DNA from: Streptomyces sp. WMMC500
GTDB lineage: Bacteria > Actinomycetota > Actinomycetes > Streptomycetales > Streptomycetaceae
Length of the DNA: 64,000 nt
Direction: 5' to 3'
NCBI RefSeq assembly: GCF_027497195.1
Contig: NZ_CP114905.1
Location: 372,001-436,000 of the forward strand
Part shown: in pieces, positions 24,801 through 33,348 of the stretch
Numbering within the stretch: the first letter of the stretch is position 1
Layout: every line of letters starts with the position of its first letter
The notes under the pieces: model-generated
The model's input: only the letters and a program-made list of their open reading frames with translations
Told to the model about the DNA's origin: nothing
The model's database searches: none
Made by a program: the position numbers and the translations under genes

Positions 24801-26494
24801 GAGGGCGTGAGGTGGTCGATGACCCGCCGCATCACCTCGGCGGTCTCCGTCCGCCGCCCCGAGGCCAGCAGTTCCTCGGCGACCCCCGGCAGGAACGTGT
24901 AGCGCACGGTGTCGAGGGCGGCGTCTCCGGAGGCGGCCGCCTCCGTGGCGACCAGCAGGCCCGACGTGATGACCTCGGCGAGATCGGCGGGACGGGAGCC
25001 CGGTTCCGCGAAGAACTGGACCATCTCCATCACCGGAAGGGACAGCGGTGCGACCGCCAGGTGACGGGCCAGCCGGAACGCCACCGGGGAGGCGGCGGCG
25101 CGGAAACCGACGACCCGCTCGGCCGGGGTGGGCAGCGCGCTCTCCACCTCGTCGTCATCCGCCTCGGGGACCGCCGACAGCACCCGGGCGCCGGCCCACT
25201 CGCCGCGCTCCCCCGTCAGCAACTGCGCCCAGCGGCCGAGCCAGCGCGGCTCGAGGCCGACCACCGGCACGACTGGCTCGTCCGGGCCGGACTCGGCCTC
25301 GGTGCCGGTCGCGAGCCAGGGCTCGGCCGGCTCCGCCACGATCCGCAGTCCGGACGCCCGCAGCCGTGCGGGGCGCGTACCGAGCCAGGTCCTGTGCCAC
25401 GAGAGATGTGACAGCAAATGAGTGATGACGACGGGGGCGTTTTCCCCCCATCGGGTGACGAGTCGCTGGCCCGCACCCGACCGCCAGGCAGGACCGATCC
25501 CGTCGGTGACCACCATGACGATCCGGCGGCGGGCCGCCGCCGGATCGAGACGGCCGTACGCCGGCCCGCCGCTGCCCGGACCGCGCAGCGCGAGCCGCGA
25601 GTCCTGCTCCGCGTCGGTGTCCAGCAGCCGGACGGTGACCGTACGGAACGCTCCGATGCTGCGCAGCAGGTCGGAGAACTCGGCCACGGTGTGCCGCCAC
25701 ACCGCCATCGACGCGCCGGCATCGACGACCAGGACGAGGTCGAGCCACCGCTCCCGGGCCGGGTGGAACCGGGGCAGCCGCGGCTCCGGCTCGACGAGGG
25801 CGTCCGCGGTGGCCTCCTCGTCCAGCTCCGTCGCGTGCACCGAGGGGACCGTCCGGCGTAAAGGGCGTAACGACCGCTCCAGGAGCCGGTGGTCGGTCAG
25901 CCCCGGTACGGCCGGCCAGGCGACCGGCGCCTCCTCCGCCGGGAGGGGGTCCACGGACGGGCCGCCGGCGCCCCGTGCGGACCGGGCCGGCGGCTGCGGG
26001 CCGTCGGGCCCCGTGAAGCCGTCGCACCACGCGCCCGCCTCACCGGAGCTGCCGTGCCCGCCGCCGACGCGCTCGCCGGGCGGCGGGGTGCGCGGAAGCG
26101 GGAGGTGCGGCCCGGCGCCGGGCACCAGACCGCCGGCATCGTGCCCGGGCAGACGGCCCTCGCCTGAGCGGCGGTGCTCCACCCGGCTGTGCTCGCCGTG
26201 GGGGTGTCCGCTGTGGTGGTGCTCGTCGTGAGGGCGGCCGTCGTGGCGCCGGTCGCCGGGACGGGGCCCGTCGTGGCGGGGCTCCTCCCGGCCGGACGTG
26301 CCGGGCGGCGGTGCGGCCCGGCGCGGGTACGCCGGACCGCCGGGCCACGGACCCGGCGGCAGCCTGTCCGGCGGACGGGTACGCCCGGCCAGGCACATGG
26401 CCAGCCACAGCGCATCCGCCATCTCGTGGGGGGAGAGATCCTCGCTGTGGAGTGGCTCCGGCGGAGGGTCGGGTGCCGTCCGCCCGGTGGTCAT
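21851..26494 (-). CDS. fxsT: FxSxx-COOH system protein FxsT: SAV_2336-like N-terminus, NB-ARC NTPase, TPR
   Basis: A 1547-aa protein. The N-terminus (SPHEMADALWLAMCLAG) and the Pro/His-rich stretch after it resemble SAV_2336-type proteins. Near residues 250-300, LDLVLVVDAGASMAVWRHT looks like a vWA fold whose DxSxS motif has become DxGxS. Near 730-800 lies an NB-ARC STAND NTPase: NFIGRVDALRDLHNRL, Walker A LHGMGGVGKTQIAIEYAYRH, and ILVTSRNGQW as the sensor/RNBS-B region. From about 1150 to 1530 there are repeated TPR-like units with EVLGENALLTLLLGSLLAVD and LGPEHPYTLAAAINLASDL patterns. NB-ARC-TPR proteins oligomerise after sensing a signal. It is the last gene of a four-gene overlapping operon (ATGA with the MoxR stop). 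It links the peptide module across the terminator to the protease/VMAP module. Confidence 0.85.
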   Translation of the reverse strand: MTTGRTAPDPPPEPLHSEDLSPHEMADALWLAMCLAGRTRPPDRLPPGPWPGGPAYPRRAAPPPGTSGREEPRHDGPRPGDRRHDGRPHDEHHHSGHPHGEHSRVEHRRSGEGRLPGHDAGGLVPGAGPHLPLPRTPPPGERVGGGHGSSGEAGAWCDGFTGPDGPQPPARSARGAGGPSVDPLPAEEAPVAWPAVPGLTDHRLLERSLRPLRRTVPSVHATELDEEATADALVEPEPRLPRFHPARERWLDLVLVVDAGASMAVWRHTVAEFSDLLRSIGAFRTVTVRLLDTDAEQDSRLALRGPGSGGPAYGRLDPAAARRRIVMVVTDGIGPAWRSGAGQRLVTRWGENAPVVITHLLSHLSWHRTWLGTRPARLRASGLRIVAEPAEPWLATGTEAESGPDEPVVPVVGLEPRWLGRWAQLLTGERGEWAGARVLSAVPEADDDEVESALPTPAERVVGFRAAASPVAFRLARHLAVAPLSLPVMEMVQFFAEPGSRPADLAEVITSGLLVATEAAASGDAALDTVRYTFLPGVAEELLASGRRTETAEVMRRVIDHLTPSLPELRKLGEVLAEPSRVAGEVRMPAGDEHWDYYAPVVRALHALSGPYRPWAGRLSRLRPSGDESAARSGGDSRSRTAPVVKSVTLRYEAVAVPENPLTDPGTPAESAESPLSRNDSGASDLESGATVGRHLPRPGVVERAIADRRKSGSPPPVWGNVPPRNVNFIGRVDALRDLHNRLTQGTTAVLPETLHGMGGVGKTQIAIEYAYRHSSEYDIVWWIPAGQPAQIRAGYVDLAQRLRLPTGAEANTAIPAVLEALRLGEPYRNWLLVFDNAENPESVLPFFPQGGTGRILVTSRNGQWVNMARTIEVDVFARDESVALLRRRGPELTDQQADHLSEELGDLPLAIEQAAVWLAETGMPAEEYLELFQGKRAEFVNRRSELLELAPPMDYQLPVAAAWNVSLDRLRDTNPAALQLLQVCAYFAPEPVSRTLFMAGRNASLPGLLGDVLSDPIRLGHALREVNRYALARIDHRTNSIQLHRLVQAVLIDQMTEDERVSMRDAAHLLMAGGDPREPAVTANWARYAELLPHIRASDAVKSEDRWVRGLVANTVVYLYTWGDHEACRELGTEALTTWREVHGPDDSQALSVARTVGHALRSLGRYTEAAELNRDSLDRLRRIVGESHEDTLLATRAVAVDLRAAGDFESSVKLNKDAYDRAMRSFGERDPYTLGSAVDYGTALRTVGDFQTARNVDAVTLQLAVEVLGENALLTLLLGSLLAVDLRECGDYIGASEVQEINSTRFEQLAGIETPATLLALRHLGVARRKAGDHDGALEACADAWQRYRRRYGDDHFDTQCAASSLAIAQRQAGQVEEACTTGQELLERLRRNLGDTHPYTYAVGTNLAVALRHLGETEQAHALDQEAVDGLTSTLGPEHPYTLAAAINLASDLSGQGQDQAAAELDEDTYRRTHQALGASHPTTLACALNLAADLRTLGKSKRAETLYAAALSSLRQSLGQGHPATTAATRGDRADCDAEVMVI

Positions 26495-27621
26495 CCCGGC
26501 CTCGCAGCATCGAAATTGCGCCAGAGCGAGGCCAGCAGCCGCTCCCAGTCGCCGTCCGGGGTGAAGCGGTCGGAGGTCGCCAGATAGACACTGTTGAGCA
26601 GTTGGTCCGCGGGCAGGCCGCCCTCGCGGGCGCTGCGGGCCACGAAAAGACGCACCAACTCGTCGCCGCGGCCGCCGGCCTCAAGACCGAACCTGGCGGC
26701 CACCATGGCGGCCAGCTCCTCCTGGTCGGGAACGGGCATCTCCAGGCGCAGGCACCGCCGGAGCAATGCGGGCGGGAATTCCCTCTCGCCGTTCGAGGTG
26801 ATGATGATCAGCGGAAAGGCACGGCAGCGCACCCTTCCGTCGCGGATACGCGCCGTCACCCCCGGGTCGTCGGTGAGGACGGTCGCCTCGGGCTCGCGGG
26901 AAGCGCTCCGCACGAGCTCGGGAATGGTGTATTCGCCTTCCTCGAAGACGTTCAGCAGGTCGTTCGGTAGATCAATGTCCGATTTATCCAGTTCGTCAAT
27001 GAGAAGCACGCGCGGTAGCCGATGCGGCAGGAGAGCCGTACCGAGCGGGCCCAGTTGTATGTAGTCGCCGATCCTGGCCTTGTCCACGATCCGGTCGTCG
27101 GCGCTCTCGGCTCCCGCCTCGGCGGCGGCGCGGTAGGTCGCCGCGTCCTGCGCGCGGGCGATGGCGTCGTAGTCGTACAAACCCGACCGGAGGGTCGTTC
27201 TCGTCGTCACGGGCCAGCGCAGCACCCGACCCAGCCGCAGTTCCCGGGTGATCCGGTAGGCGAGAGCGGACTTGCCCGAGCCGGGCCGGCCGGTGATCAG
27301 GAGGGGGCGCCGCAGGTACAGGGCGGCATTCACCATGTCCGCCTCGTCGACGTTGACGGGACGCCCGGTGCCGGATCCCTGATCGGCGGGGCCGATACGG
27401 CGGGTCACCTCGGCCTCGTCCTCGGGCGGACGCGGCTGCAGCGGCTCGCCGTCGAATCTGCGCCACGGCGGCGGGCCCATCAGTACCTCGTCGAGATCAC
27501 GTGCGGCGAGCTTCCCGCCGTCGCCGCGGTACACCCACCACGCAGGGGGGCCGCCGGCAGGGCCGTTCCCGCCGCCGGTTACCGGATCCGCCCCATCGCG
27601 GGTAGGCCGATCGTCATTCAT
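26491..27621 (-). CDS. MoxR-family AAA ATPase of a VMAP-type system
   Basis: A 376-aa ATPase. Walker A is LLITGRPGSGKSALAYRI (about residues 105-120), Walker B RVLLIDELDKSDIDLPNDLL, then the sensor-1 region PLIIITSNGEREFPPALLRRC. The N-terminal 75 residues are Gly/Pro-rich. MoxR ATPases of this kind are encoded with vWA and VMAP proteins in ternary NTP-dependent systems, where they are thought to remodel or assemble partners. ATG 27621 overlaps the upstream VMAP stop by 4 bp, and its own stop overlaps the FxsT start by 4 bp. Confidence 0.88.
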   Translation of the reverse strand: MNDDRPTRDGADPVTGGGNGPAGGPPAWWVYRGDGGKLAARDLDEVLMGPPPWRRFDGEPLQPRPPEDEAEVTRRIGPADQGSGTGRPVNVDEADMVNAALYLRRPLLITGRPGSGKSALAYRITRELRLGRVLRWPVTTRTTLRSGLYDYDAIARAQDAATYRAAAEAGAESADDRIVDKARIGDYIQLGPLGTALLPHRLPRVLLIDELDKSDIDLPNDLLNVFEEGEYTIPELVRSASREPEATVLTDDPGVTARIRDGRVRCRAFPLIIITSNGEREFPPALLRRCLRLEMPVPDQEELAAMVAARFGLEAGGRGDELVRLFVARSAREGGLPADQLLNSVYLATSDRFTPDGDWERLLASLWRNFDAARPG

Positions 27622-29096
27622 CGCTCTGTCCTCCCCATGACCCTCGGCGACTGCCGACGCGTCGGCTGCGTATAGATGTTGCCCGGGTCGTCGTGGAGCA
27701 AAATCACCCCGCCCCGGATCTGCGTTCCCCGCCATTCGTGGACGCGCGCCGGCAGGCCGGCGATCATCCCTCCGTCGAACAGGTGTTCCGCAAGCGTGTG
27801 AACGAGGTCCCCTCCGGCACTGTCGTTGTGCCACAACATCGCGGGGATCCCCTCACGTAACGCCACGTCGTAGGCGTGCGGCGCCGCGGTGCGGGGCCGC
27901 CGCGGCGCGTCGGCGAGGGCAACCGCGACGACCCGCGTGTCGGTGTCCTTGTTCAGGATGTCCTGGAGGCCGGCGGCGCCGATTCCCTCCGGGCCGCCGC
28001 AGAGTTGCCATCCGCAGTCGCCGGGGTTGTCGCTCATCGTCCGCCAGCGCCGGTTCCAGACCCGTTGCAGCGTCCGGTCCCGCTGCCGCTCCAGACACCG
28101 CAGCACGACGGGGTAGTGCTGGACGATGGGGCGGGGCAGTCCCGACTCGCGGTGGGTGGCCCATTCGTCGACGGGCAGCCAGATCAGCTCCCTGCCGAGC
28201 AGGAACTCCACCTGAACCTGGATGTCGAGGCTCGCCAGAGTGTCCTCGCCGTCGGCTATGACCTCCGCCACGGCGCTCTCCAGGTCCTCGCCCGTGCACC
28301 GGTAGTGCGCGAAACCGGGGACGGCGGCCGACGACGCGTCCTCCTTCGTCCAGGACGACAGCACGTACTCGTCCGTCTCCACGTCGAACCACTCGACCTG
28401 TATGGCGAGATAGGCGGTCGGCTCGCCGTCGGGCGCCGGCACGGGAGCCAGGGTGCGGCGCAGCTCCTCCCACGCGGGGAGCAGGCCGAGCGCCGTCGCC
28501 ACCGCGGCGTTCCAGTCGCGCAGCCGGCCGGCGGGCCCGGCGGGCGCGAAGGCGGCGAGGTGTTCGACGTAGACCATGCATGGCAGCAGGCCGTCGGCCC
28601 GCGCGTTCGCCTCCATGAGGTGCTCGAAGGCGCGCAGAACGTCGGGAGGGCCGGGTGGCAGCCGCTCGTAGACGCCGCGCGCCGCACGGTGCAGCTCCGC
28701 CACGGGCAGCCCCGGCAGCCCGGCCAGCCCGGTCAGCAGCCCGCGGATCTCGGCCAGTTCCTCAGTCGTCAGCGCCGGCTGGGCGGGCACCTCGAAGACC
28801 AGTTGCCGGAACGCCTCTGTGGACCGGGCCTCGGGCGCCAGGAACTCGATCGAGTCGGCGAGTGCCCTGAGCCCGCCCCTCCGGTCCTGCAGATACCGGA
28901 CGACCTCGTATAACTGGCCCCGCGGTGCCGAGACGGTCCGCAGCACGGCGACAAGGTTGACGCTCAGCCGGTCCCCCGTGATCTCCAGGCACTGCCGGCG
29001 CAGTTCAATGTCGCTCATCGGTCTGGTCCGTTCCAGGGCCTCGACGAGTCTGCTCACACGCTGCCAGTCCGACTGCCCACTGAGAGCGTGTGTCAT
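27618..29096 (-). CDS. VMAP-C domain protein with N-terminal effector-associated domain
   Basis: A 492-aa protein. Residues about 1-100 (MTHALSGQSDWQRVSRLVEA, then GDRLSVNLVAVLRTVSAPRG) look like an effector-associated helical domain. The C-terminal half has the VMAP-C pattern, including VEFLLGRELIWLPVDEW and the later WRTMSDNPGDCGWQLCGGP and VHEWRGTQIRGGVILLHDDP. VMAP proteins act as the hub between the vWA/NTPase and the effector in three-part systems described for multicellular bacteria. ATG 29096 is preceded by a near-perfect ribosome site, AAAGGAGGT. The homotypic effector-associated domain is expected to recruit the protease encoded directly upstream. Confidence 0.8.
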   Translation of the reverse strand: MTHALSGQSDWQRVSRLVEALERTRPMSDIELRRQCLEITGDRLSVNLVAVLRTVSAPRGQLYEVVRYLQDRRGGLRALADSIEFLAPEARSTEAFRQLVFEVPAQPALTTEELAEIRGLLTGLAGLPGLPVAELHRAARGVYERLPPGPPDVLRAFEHLMEANARADGLLPCMVYVEHLAAFAPAGPAGRLRDWNAAVATALGLLPAWEELRRTLAPVPAPDGEPTAYLAIQVEWFDVETDEYVLSSWTKEDASSAAVPGFAHYRCTGEDLESAVAEVIADGEDTLASLDIQVQVEFLLGRELIWLPVDEWATHRESGLPRPIVQHYPVVLRCLERQRDRTLQRVWNRRWRTMSDNPGDCGWQLCGGPEGIGAAGLQDILNKDTDTRVVAVALADAPRRPRTAAPHAYDVALREGIPAMLWHNDSAGGDLVHTLAEHLFDGGMIAGLPARVHEWRGTQIRGGVILLHDDPGNIYTQPTRRQSPRVMGRTER

Positions 29097-29159
29097 GCGA
29101 ACCTCCTTTGGCCCTGCGGCCCGAGACAAAACCGATCGCGTCTGAATCCCGCCGCCCGC

Positions 29160-30146
29160 TCATGCCTGCGCCTCGCCTTTGAAGCGCCGGACGGCTTCCG
29201 CCACGGACCGTGCGGCTGCCGAGCTCCCGACCAGGTCTTCGATGGCCTGTACGAGTTCGTCGACTCCCCCGTCGTAGTCGGTGCTGGTCCGCACGATCTG
29301 ATACATGTGCGGCATCGGCTCCGAACGCTCGGCGATCAGCAGGCGGATCTCGGGACGCAGCAGGGACACCAGGTCCTGCCGACCGGAAAGGGACGCGAAG
29401 AGCGGAATCGCCAGGATGAAGTGCGCCAACTGGGTGCACTGGCGCGGCGACAGCTCATTCGTGCCGTTCGAGCGCCCCTCGACCGGTTCTCCGAGCATCC
29501 CCGCGAGCGGGCGCCACTCGCGGGCGACGGCGCCCAGGGGGAACATCCAGGCGAGCTGCTCACGACCGGGCCCGTACACCGCCACGAGCAGCCCCACGAC
29601 GCTGTCCGGCCGCGGGTCCCACACCCCCGCGCCGCTGAAGCCCTGCTGTACGGGGACACCGCCCCCGCCCGCACCGTCGAGCTGCCGCCAGGCGTGGTTC
29701 GGCCCACCGGCTCCGGAGACCCGGACATCGCGCCACACCCCGTCCGCCAGACCCGGGTTGGGATACCCGTAGACGCGGACGACCCGGGGCTCCGCCCCCT
29801 CCCCCGCCGCCAGCGCCGCCGGCCGGGCCGCGGCGGGCGGCTCACCGGACTCCAGCGCCAGCACGGCGATGTCCCCGGAGCGCGGCGCAGCGGGGAACCA
29901 GCCGCCGGACACCACCCGGGCGGGCCGCGACTTGAGGTCACCGACGGCGGAGAAGTCGACGTCGACGGGGCGGTCGGGCACGGAGGGGTCAGCCTCGGAC
30001 CGCCCGAGGGCGCTGTCGACGACGTGGGCACAGGTCAGGATCAGCCCACGGGGAAGCAGCACCCCGGCACCGCACACGACGTCGCGACCAGGGATGCATA
30101 ACCTGACCCGCCACTCGCCGGACACCCTTCGCCCCCTCTGCGCCAC
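29160..30146 (-). CDS. Trypsin-like serine protease with C-terminal effector-associated domain
   Basis: A 328-aa protein. The catalytic triad is visible: His in LILTCAHVVDSAL, Asp in SGDIAVLALESGEP, Ser in VQQGFSGAGVWDP. There is no signal peptide, so it should act inside the cell. The last 100 residues (LSPRQCTQLAHFILAIPLFA onward) resemble effector-associated domain 2, found on proteases and nucleases that partner VMAP proteins by EAD-EAD contacts. I chose GTG 30146 because GGAG lies 8 bases upstream; a GTG at 30152 is only 2 bases from it. It is the first gene of the operon and is most likely the toxic or signalling effector, held inactive until FxsT/VMAP/MoxR respond. Confidence 0.85.
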   Translation of the reverse strand: MAQRGRRVSGEWRVRLCIPGRDVVCGAGVLLPRGLILTCAHVVDSALGRSEADPSVPDRPVDVDFSAVGDLKSRPARVVSGGWFPAAPRSGDIAVLALESGEPPAAARPAALAAGEGAEPRVVRVYGYPNPGLADGVWRDVRVSGAGGPNHAWRQLDGAGGGGVPVQQGFSGAGVWDPRPDSVVGLLVAVYGPGREQLAWMFPLGAVAREWRPLAGMLGEPVEGRSNGTNELSPRQCTQLAHFILAIPLFASLSGRQDLVSLLRPEIRLLIAERSEPMPHMYQIVRTSTDYDGGVDELVQAIEDLVGSSAAARSVAEAVRRFKGEAQA

Positions 30147-30864
30147 GTGCACGGCTCCGCCAGTGCCTGCGAACGCCCGTACGCCAGACCTGAGAGCGTA
30201 GTGAAGAGGCTACGCACACCAGGGCAGTTGTGCGAGATCCTCGGTACTCATTTGACAGGTGCCCGGACAGCAAGAACCTGCGGCTACCGGAGATCGTCTC
30301 GCCGCGCCCCCCCGTTGACGGCCTCATCGACCGCGCGATGGGAGGTATCCGCGCCGACGAGGTACCGGCCGTCCGACACCGAGAGCCATGAACGCCTGTC
30401 CTCGGGGGCGAGCCCGCGCCACATGCCGGTGCGGTTCAGGCGATGCGTGCAGGCCAGGCCCCCCGTTCCGCTTCTCCTTGCAGAGTCCCACGGTCCCCGG
30501 CAACGGCGTCACGAGCCCGATCCTTGATAGCCGATTCCCTACACCTACGGGCGACGGCGTGCGCCTGCGAGGAGCCGGTGGGCCAGGTCAGGCCTTGCTG
30601 CGGCGGGGAAGCCCGCCCGCTCGCGGCGGGTGCGGAGGTTGGCCGCGTCCCGGCCGGCCGGCTGCCAAGTGCCAGCCAAGGGGGATCCAAGGGCGGTCGG
30701 CGATAGTTCCAGCCTGGACCCGGCCCGCTCGCGGAGCCGCAGGAGCGCTCACCGCGGGAAGGATCCCGGGCGTCGGCTATCTCCCGAACGCGAAGGAGAC
30801 GAGTGAGGATGAGGTGTCTCACGGAGGAAGGCCGCGTTGCGGCCGGACGAGGGATCTCTTCGTA
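30147..30864. other. Divergent intergenic region between the protease operon and the LAL regulator
   Basis: About 0.7 kb with no gene I can support. It must hold the promoters of the leftward protease operon and the rightward regulator. I see no clear repeat or operator in it. Confidence 0.4.
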
Positions 30865-33318
30865 ATGCGCGGAACCCCCCGCCTGGACACCGTTCCCCTT
30901 GTCGAGCGCGACTACCAGACGGGTCTGCTGGACGTCGCTCTCGACTCCTGCCGGAACGGTGCCGGCGGCGTGGTCGTCGTCGAAGGGGGCTTCGGGACCG
31001 GGAAGACCGCCCTCCTGCGGGCCGCGCAGGACCGGGCCGCCGCCGCCGGTTTCACGGTTCTCCGCGCGCGCAGCAGTGAGTTCGAGAGCACCTTCCCCTA
31101 CGGGATCGTCCGCCAGCTCTTCGAGCCGTACTTCGCGGCCGCCCCGGCCGACGCGCGCGCCGCGGCCGTCGACGGGCCCGCGGTGCTGGCCTCGCCGCTC
31201 TTCGACCACCGGCATCCCGTCGCGCATGGCGACATCTCGCCCCGGCAACACGAATCGATCCTGCGCGGGCTGCACTGGATGCTCGTCAACATGAGCCGGC
31301 GCAGCTCCGTCCTGTTGGTCCTCGACGACCTGCACTGGGCTGACGCCGCGTCGCTGCGCTTCCTTCAGTACATCGAGAGCCGGCTCAGGCGCGATCGCGT
31401 CCTGTGCGTCGCCGCCACCGCGTCCGTCGACTGCGGCGCGTACCCCGACATCACCGATGCGCTGCGCGGTTCGCCCGCGGTGCGCTCCGTTCCCGTGGAC
31501 GTGCTCAGCGAGAAGGCCGTGGGGGAGATCCTCGGTGCCGTGCTGGACGTGGCCCCGGACCCGGAGTCGGCGTACACGGCCCGGCTGGTCACGGGCGGGA
31601 ACCCCGGGTTGCTCCACGAACTCGTCAGCGAGCTGCGGCGCGCCCCTGGGCCGGGGGTGCCGTGGGGTCCCGGGCTCGTGGCCAGGGCAAGCCCCCGGAT
31701 GGTCGCGAGAGCCGTGCAGCGCTGGGTGGGGCACGTACCGCAGGACGACAGGGAAGGTGCCCGGCGCCTGACCGACGCGCTGGCCGTCGTGGGCGGCTCC
31801 GCCGGGTACGCCGAACTCGCCGACGTCACCGGGCTCACCCCGCGCGAGGTCAGGGAGGCGGTCGGCGTGCTCACCGACATCGGCGTCGTCGAGCCCGGTG
31901 TCCCGCCCCGCCTGGCCCACCCCATCGTGCGCAACGCCGTGTACGAGCACATGCCCCGCGCCGGCCGCTACCGCGCGCACGCCGCCGCGGCGCAGGCGCT
32001 CGCCCGCAGCGGCGCCCCGCCGGAGAAGGTCGCCGAGCACCTGCTGCACATCCCGCCGGTACGGAACGACCGGCTCGCCACCGCCCGCCCCGCCGTGGGC
32101 GACACCGCCGAACTCCCACCCGCCCGGCGCGCCTTCGCCGCGCTGCTCGACGGCGCGAGCGGGGCTGACGTGGGCCGGCTGGCGGAGGAGGCCTGGCAGC
32201 GTGGGCCGCGCGGCCCCGAGGCGAAGGGCGACGCCCTCGCCCCCGGCCTGATCGCCCTGTGCCTGTCCTGCTGCGGGCGCCTGTCCGAGGCCGCGGCCCT
32301 CCTCGACGACTCCGTCCGGCGCGTGGAGGCGCTGGGACTGGTGCCGGCCTCGCGCGACTTACGGTCCCTGCGGGCGTACGTCCAGCTCAGCCGCGGCCTC
32401 CTCGCGGAGGCGGATACGGACGCCACGGCCGCGCTCAGCGATGCCGCCCCGGACAACGCGACAGTCCTCGGCCGCCCCTTCGCCGTCTACGCACTCACCG
32501 AAGTCCTCCTGCTGCGGAACCAGATCGGCGCCGCGGCCGCCGCGTTCGCCCGGCACGGAACGCCCGGCGACGCGGCGCACGCGACACACCCCGCGCTGTC
32601 CCTGCCGCTGACGGCTGCCCGCGGCCGGCTGCGCCTCGCCGAGGGCGACACCGTAGCGGGCGCGCTCGACCTCCTGCACGTCCACGAGCTGCTGACCGAA
32701 CACGGCGTCCGCTCCCCCGCGTTCGACCACGCGGTACGCGCCGTGCCGGCGCTCACCGCGCTCGGCAGGGCCGACGAGGCCCGCGCCCTCGCCGCGGAGC
32801 GGCTGCTCGCCGCGCGCGCCTTCGGCGACCCCCGCACCCTCGCGTGCGCGCTGACCGCCCGCGCCACCACGGTGAGCGGCGACTCCTCGCTCGCGATGCT
32901 GACCGAGGCGGCGGAGCACATCGACGGCACCGGCGCGGTCGTCGACCGATGCGAGATCCTCGTACGGCTCGGCGCCGGACTCCGGGAGGCCGGGCGTACC
33001 GCACAGGCCCGCCGCACGCTGGGCGAGGCCATCGAGGTTGCCGACTCCGCCGGCCTCACGGCGCCCGGCAAGCAGGCCCGGCGCGAGCTGTCCGCGATGG
33101 GCGTGCGCGTACGCCGGGTGGTGCGCACCGGCGTCGCGGGGCTGACCCCCCGTGAGCACCGCGTCTCGCTACTGGCGGTGGAGGGCAAGAGCAACCGGCA
33201 GATCGCACGCATCCTCTTCGTCACGGTGAAGACGGTGGAGTGGCACCTGAGCCAGGTCTACCGGAAGCTGGGCATCGCCTCGCGGAGAGAACTCGGAGCC
33301 GCCCTGGCCGGCGACTGA
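30865..33318 (+). CDS. LuxR family regulator, LAL (large ATP-binding) type
   Basis: An 817-aa regulator. Walker A GGFGTGKTALLRAA lies near residue 37 and Walker B VLLVLDDLHWADAASLRFLQ near 155, with a long helical, TPR-like middle. The C-terminal LuxR helix-turn-helix is LTPREHRVSLLAVEGKSNRQ, then FVTVKTVEWHLSQVYRKLGI. LALs of this kind are typical cluster-linked activators of polyketide clusters (the MalT-like group). ATG 30865 leaves the usual 10-residue lead into VPLVERDYQ. It converges with a paralogous LAL 30 bp away. Confidence 0.88.
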   Translation: MRGTPRLDTVPLVERDYQTGLLDVALDSCRNGAGGVVVVEGGFGTGKTALLRAAQDRAAAAGFTVLRARSSEFESTFPYGIVRQLFEPYFAAAPADARAAAVDGPAVLASPLFDHRHPVAHGDISPRQHESILRGLHWMLVNMSRRSSVLLVLDDLHWADAASLRFLQYIESRLRRDRVLCVAATASVDCGAYPDITDALRGSPAVRSVPVDVLSEKAVGEILGAVLDVAPDPESAYTARLVTGGNPGLLHELVSELRRAPGPGVPWGPGLVARASPRMVARAVQRWVGHVPQDDREGARRLTDALAVVGGSAGYAELADVTGLTPREVREAVGVLTDIGVVEPGVPPRLAHPIVRNAVYEHMPRAGRYRAHAAAAQALARSGAPPEKVAEHLLHIPPVRNDRLATARPAVGDTAELPPARRAFAALLDGASGADVGRLAEEAWQRGPRGPEAKGDALAPGLIALCLSCCGRLSEAAALLDDSVRRVEALGLVPASRDLRSLRAYVQLSRGLLAEADTDATAALSDAAPDNATVLGRPFAVYALTEVLLLRNQIGAAAAAFARHGTPGDAAHATHPALSLPLTAARGRLRLAEGDTVAGALDLLHVHELLTEHGVRSPAFDHAVRAVPALTALGRADEARALAAERLLAARAFGDPRTLACALTARATTVSGDSSLAMLTEAAEHIDGTGAVVDRCEILVRLGAGLREAGRTAQARRTLGEAIEVADSAGLTAPGKQARRELSAMGVRVRRVVRTGVAGLTPREHRVSLLAVEGKSNRQIARILFVTVKTVEWHLSQVYRKLGIASRRELGAALAGD

Positions 33319-33348
33319 GACCCGCCGGCACCCACCCGACCCGTCGTC

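Noticed and set aside
30147..30864. tRNA or structured RNA in the divergent gap
   Set aside because: A GGTTCAGG-like stretch resembles a T-loop, but no cloverleaf arms could be paired around it.
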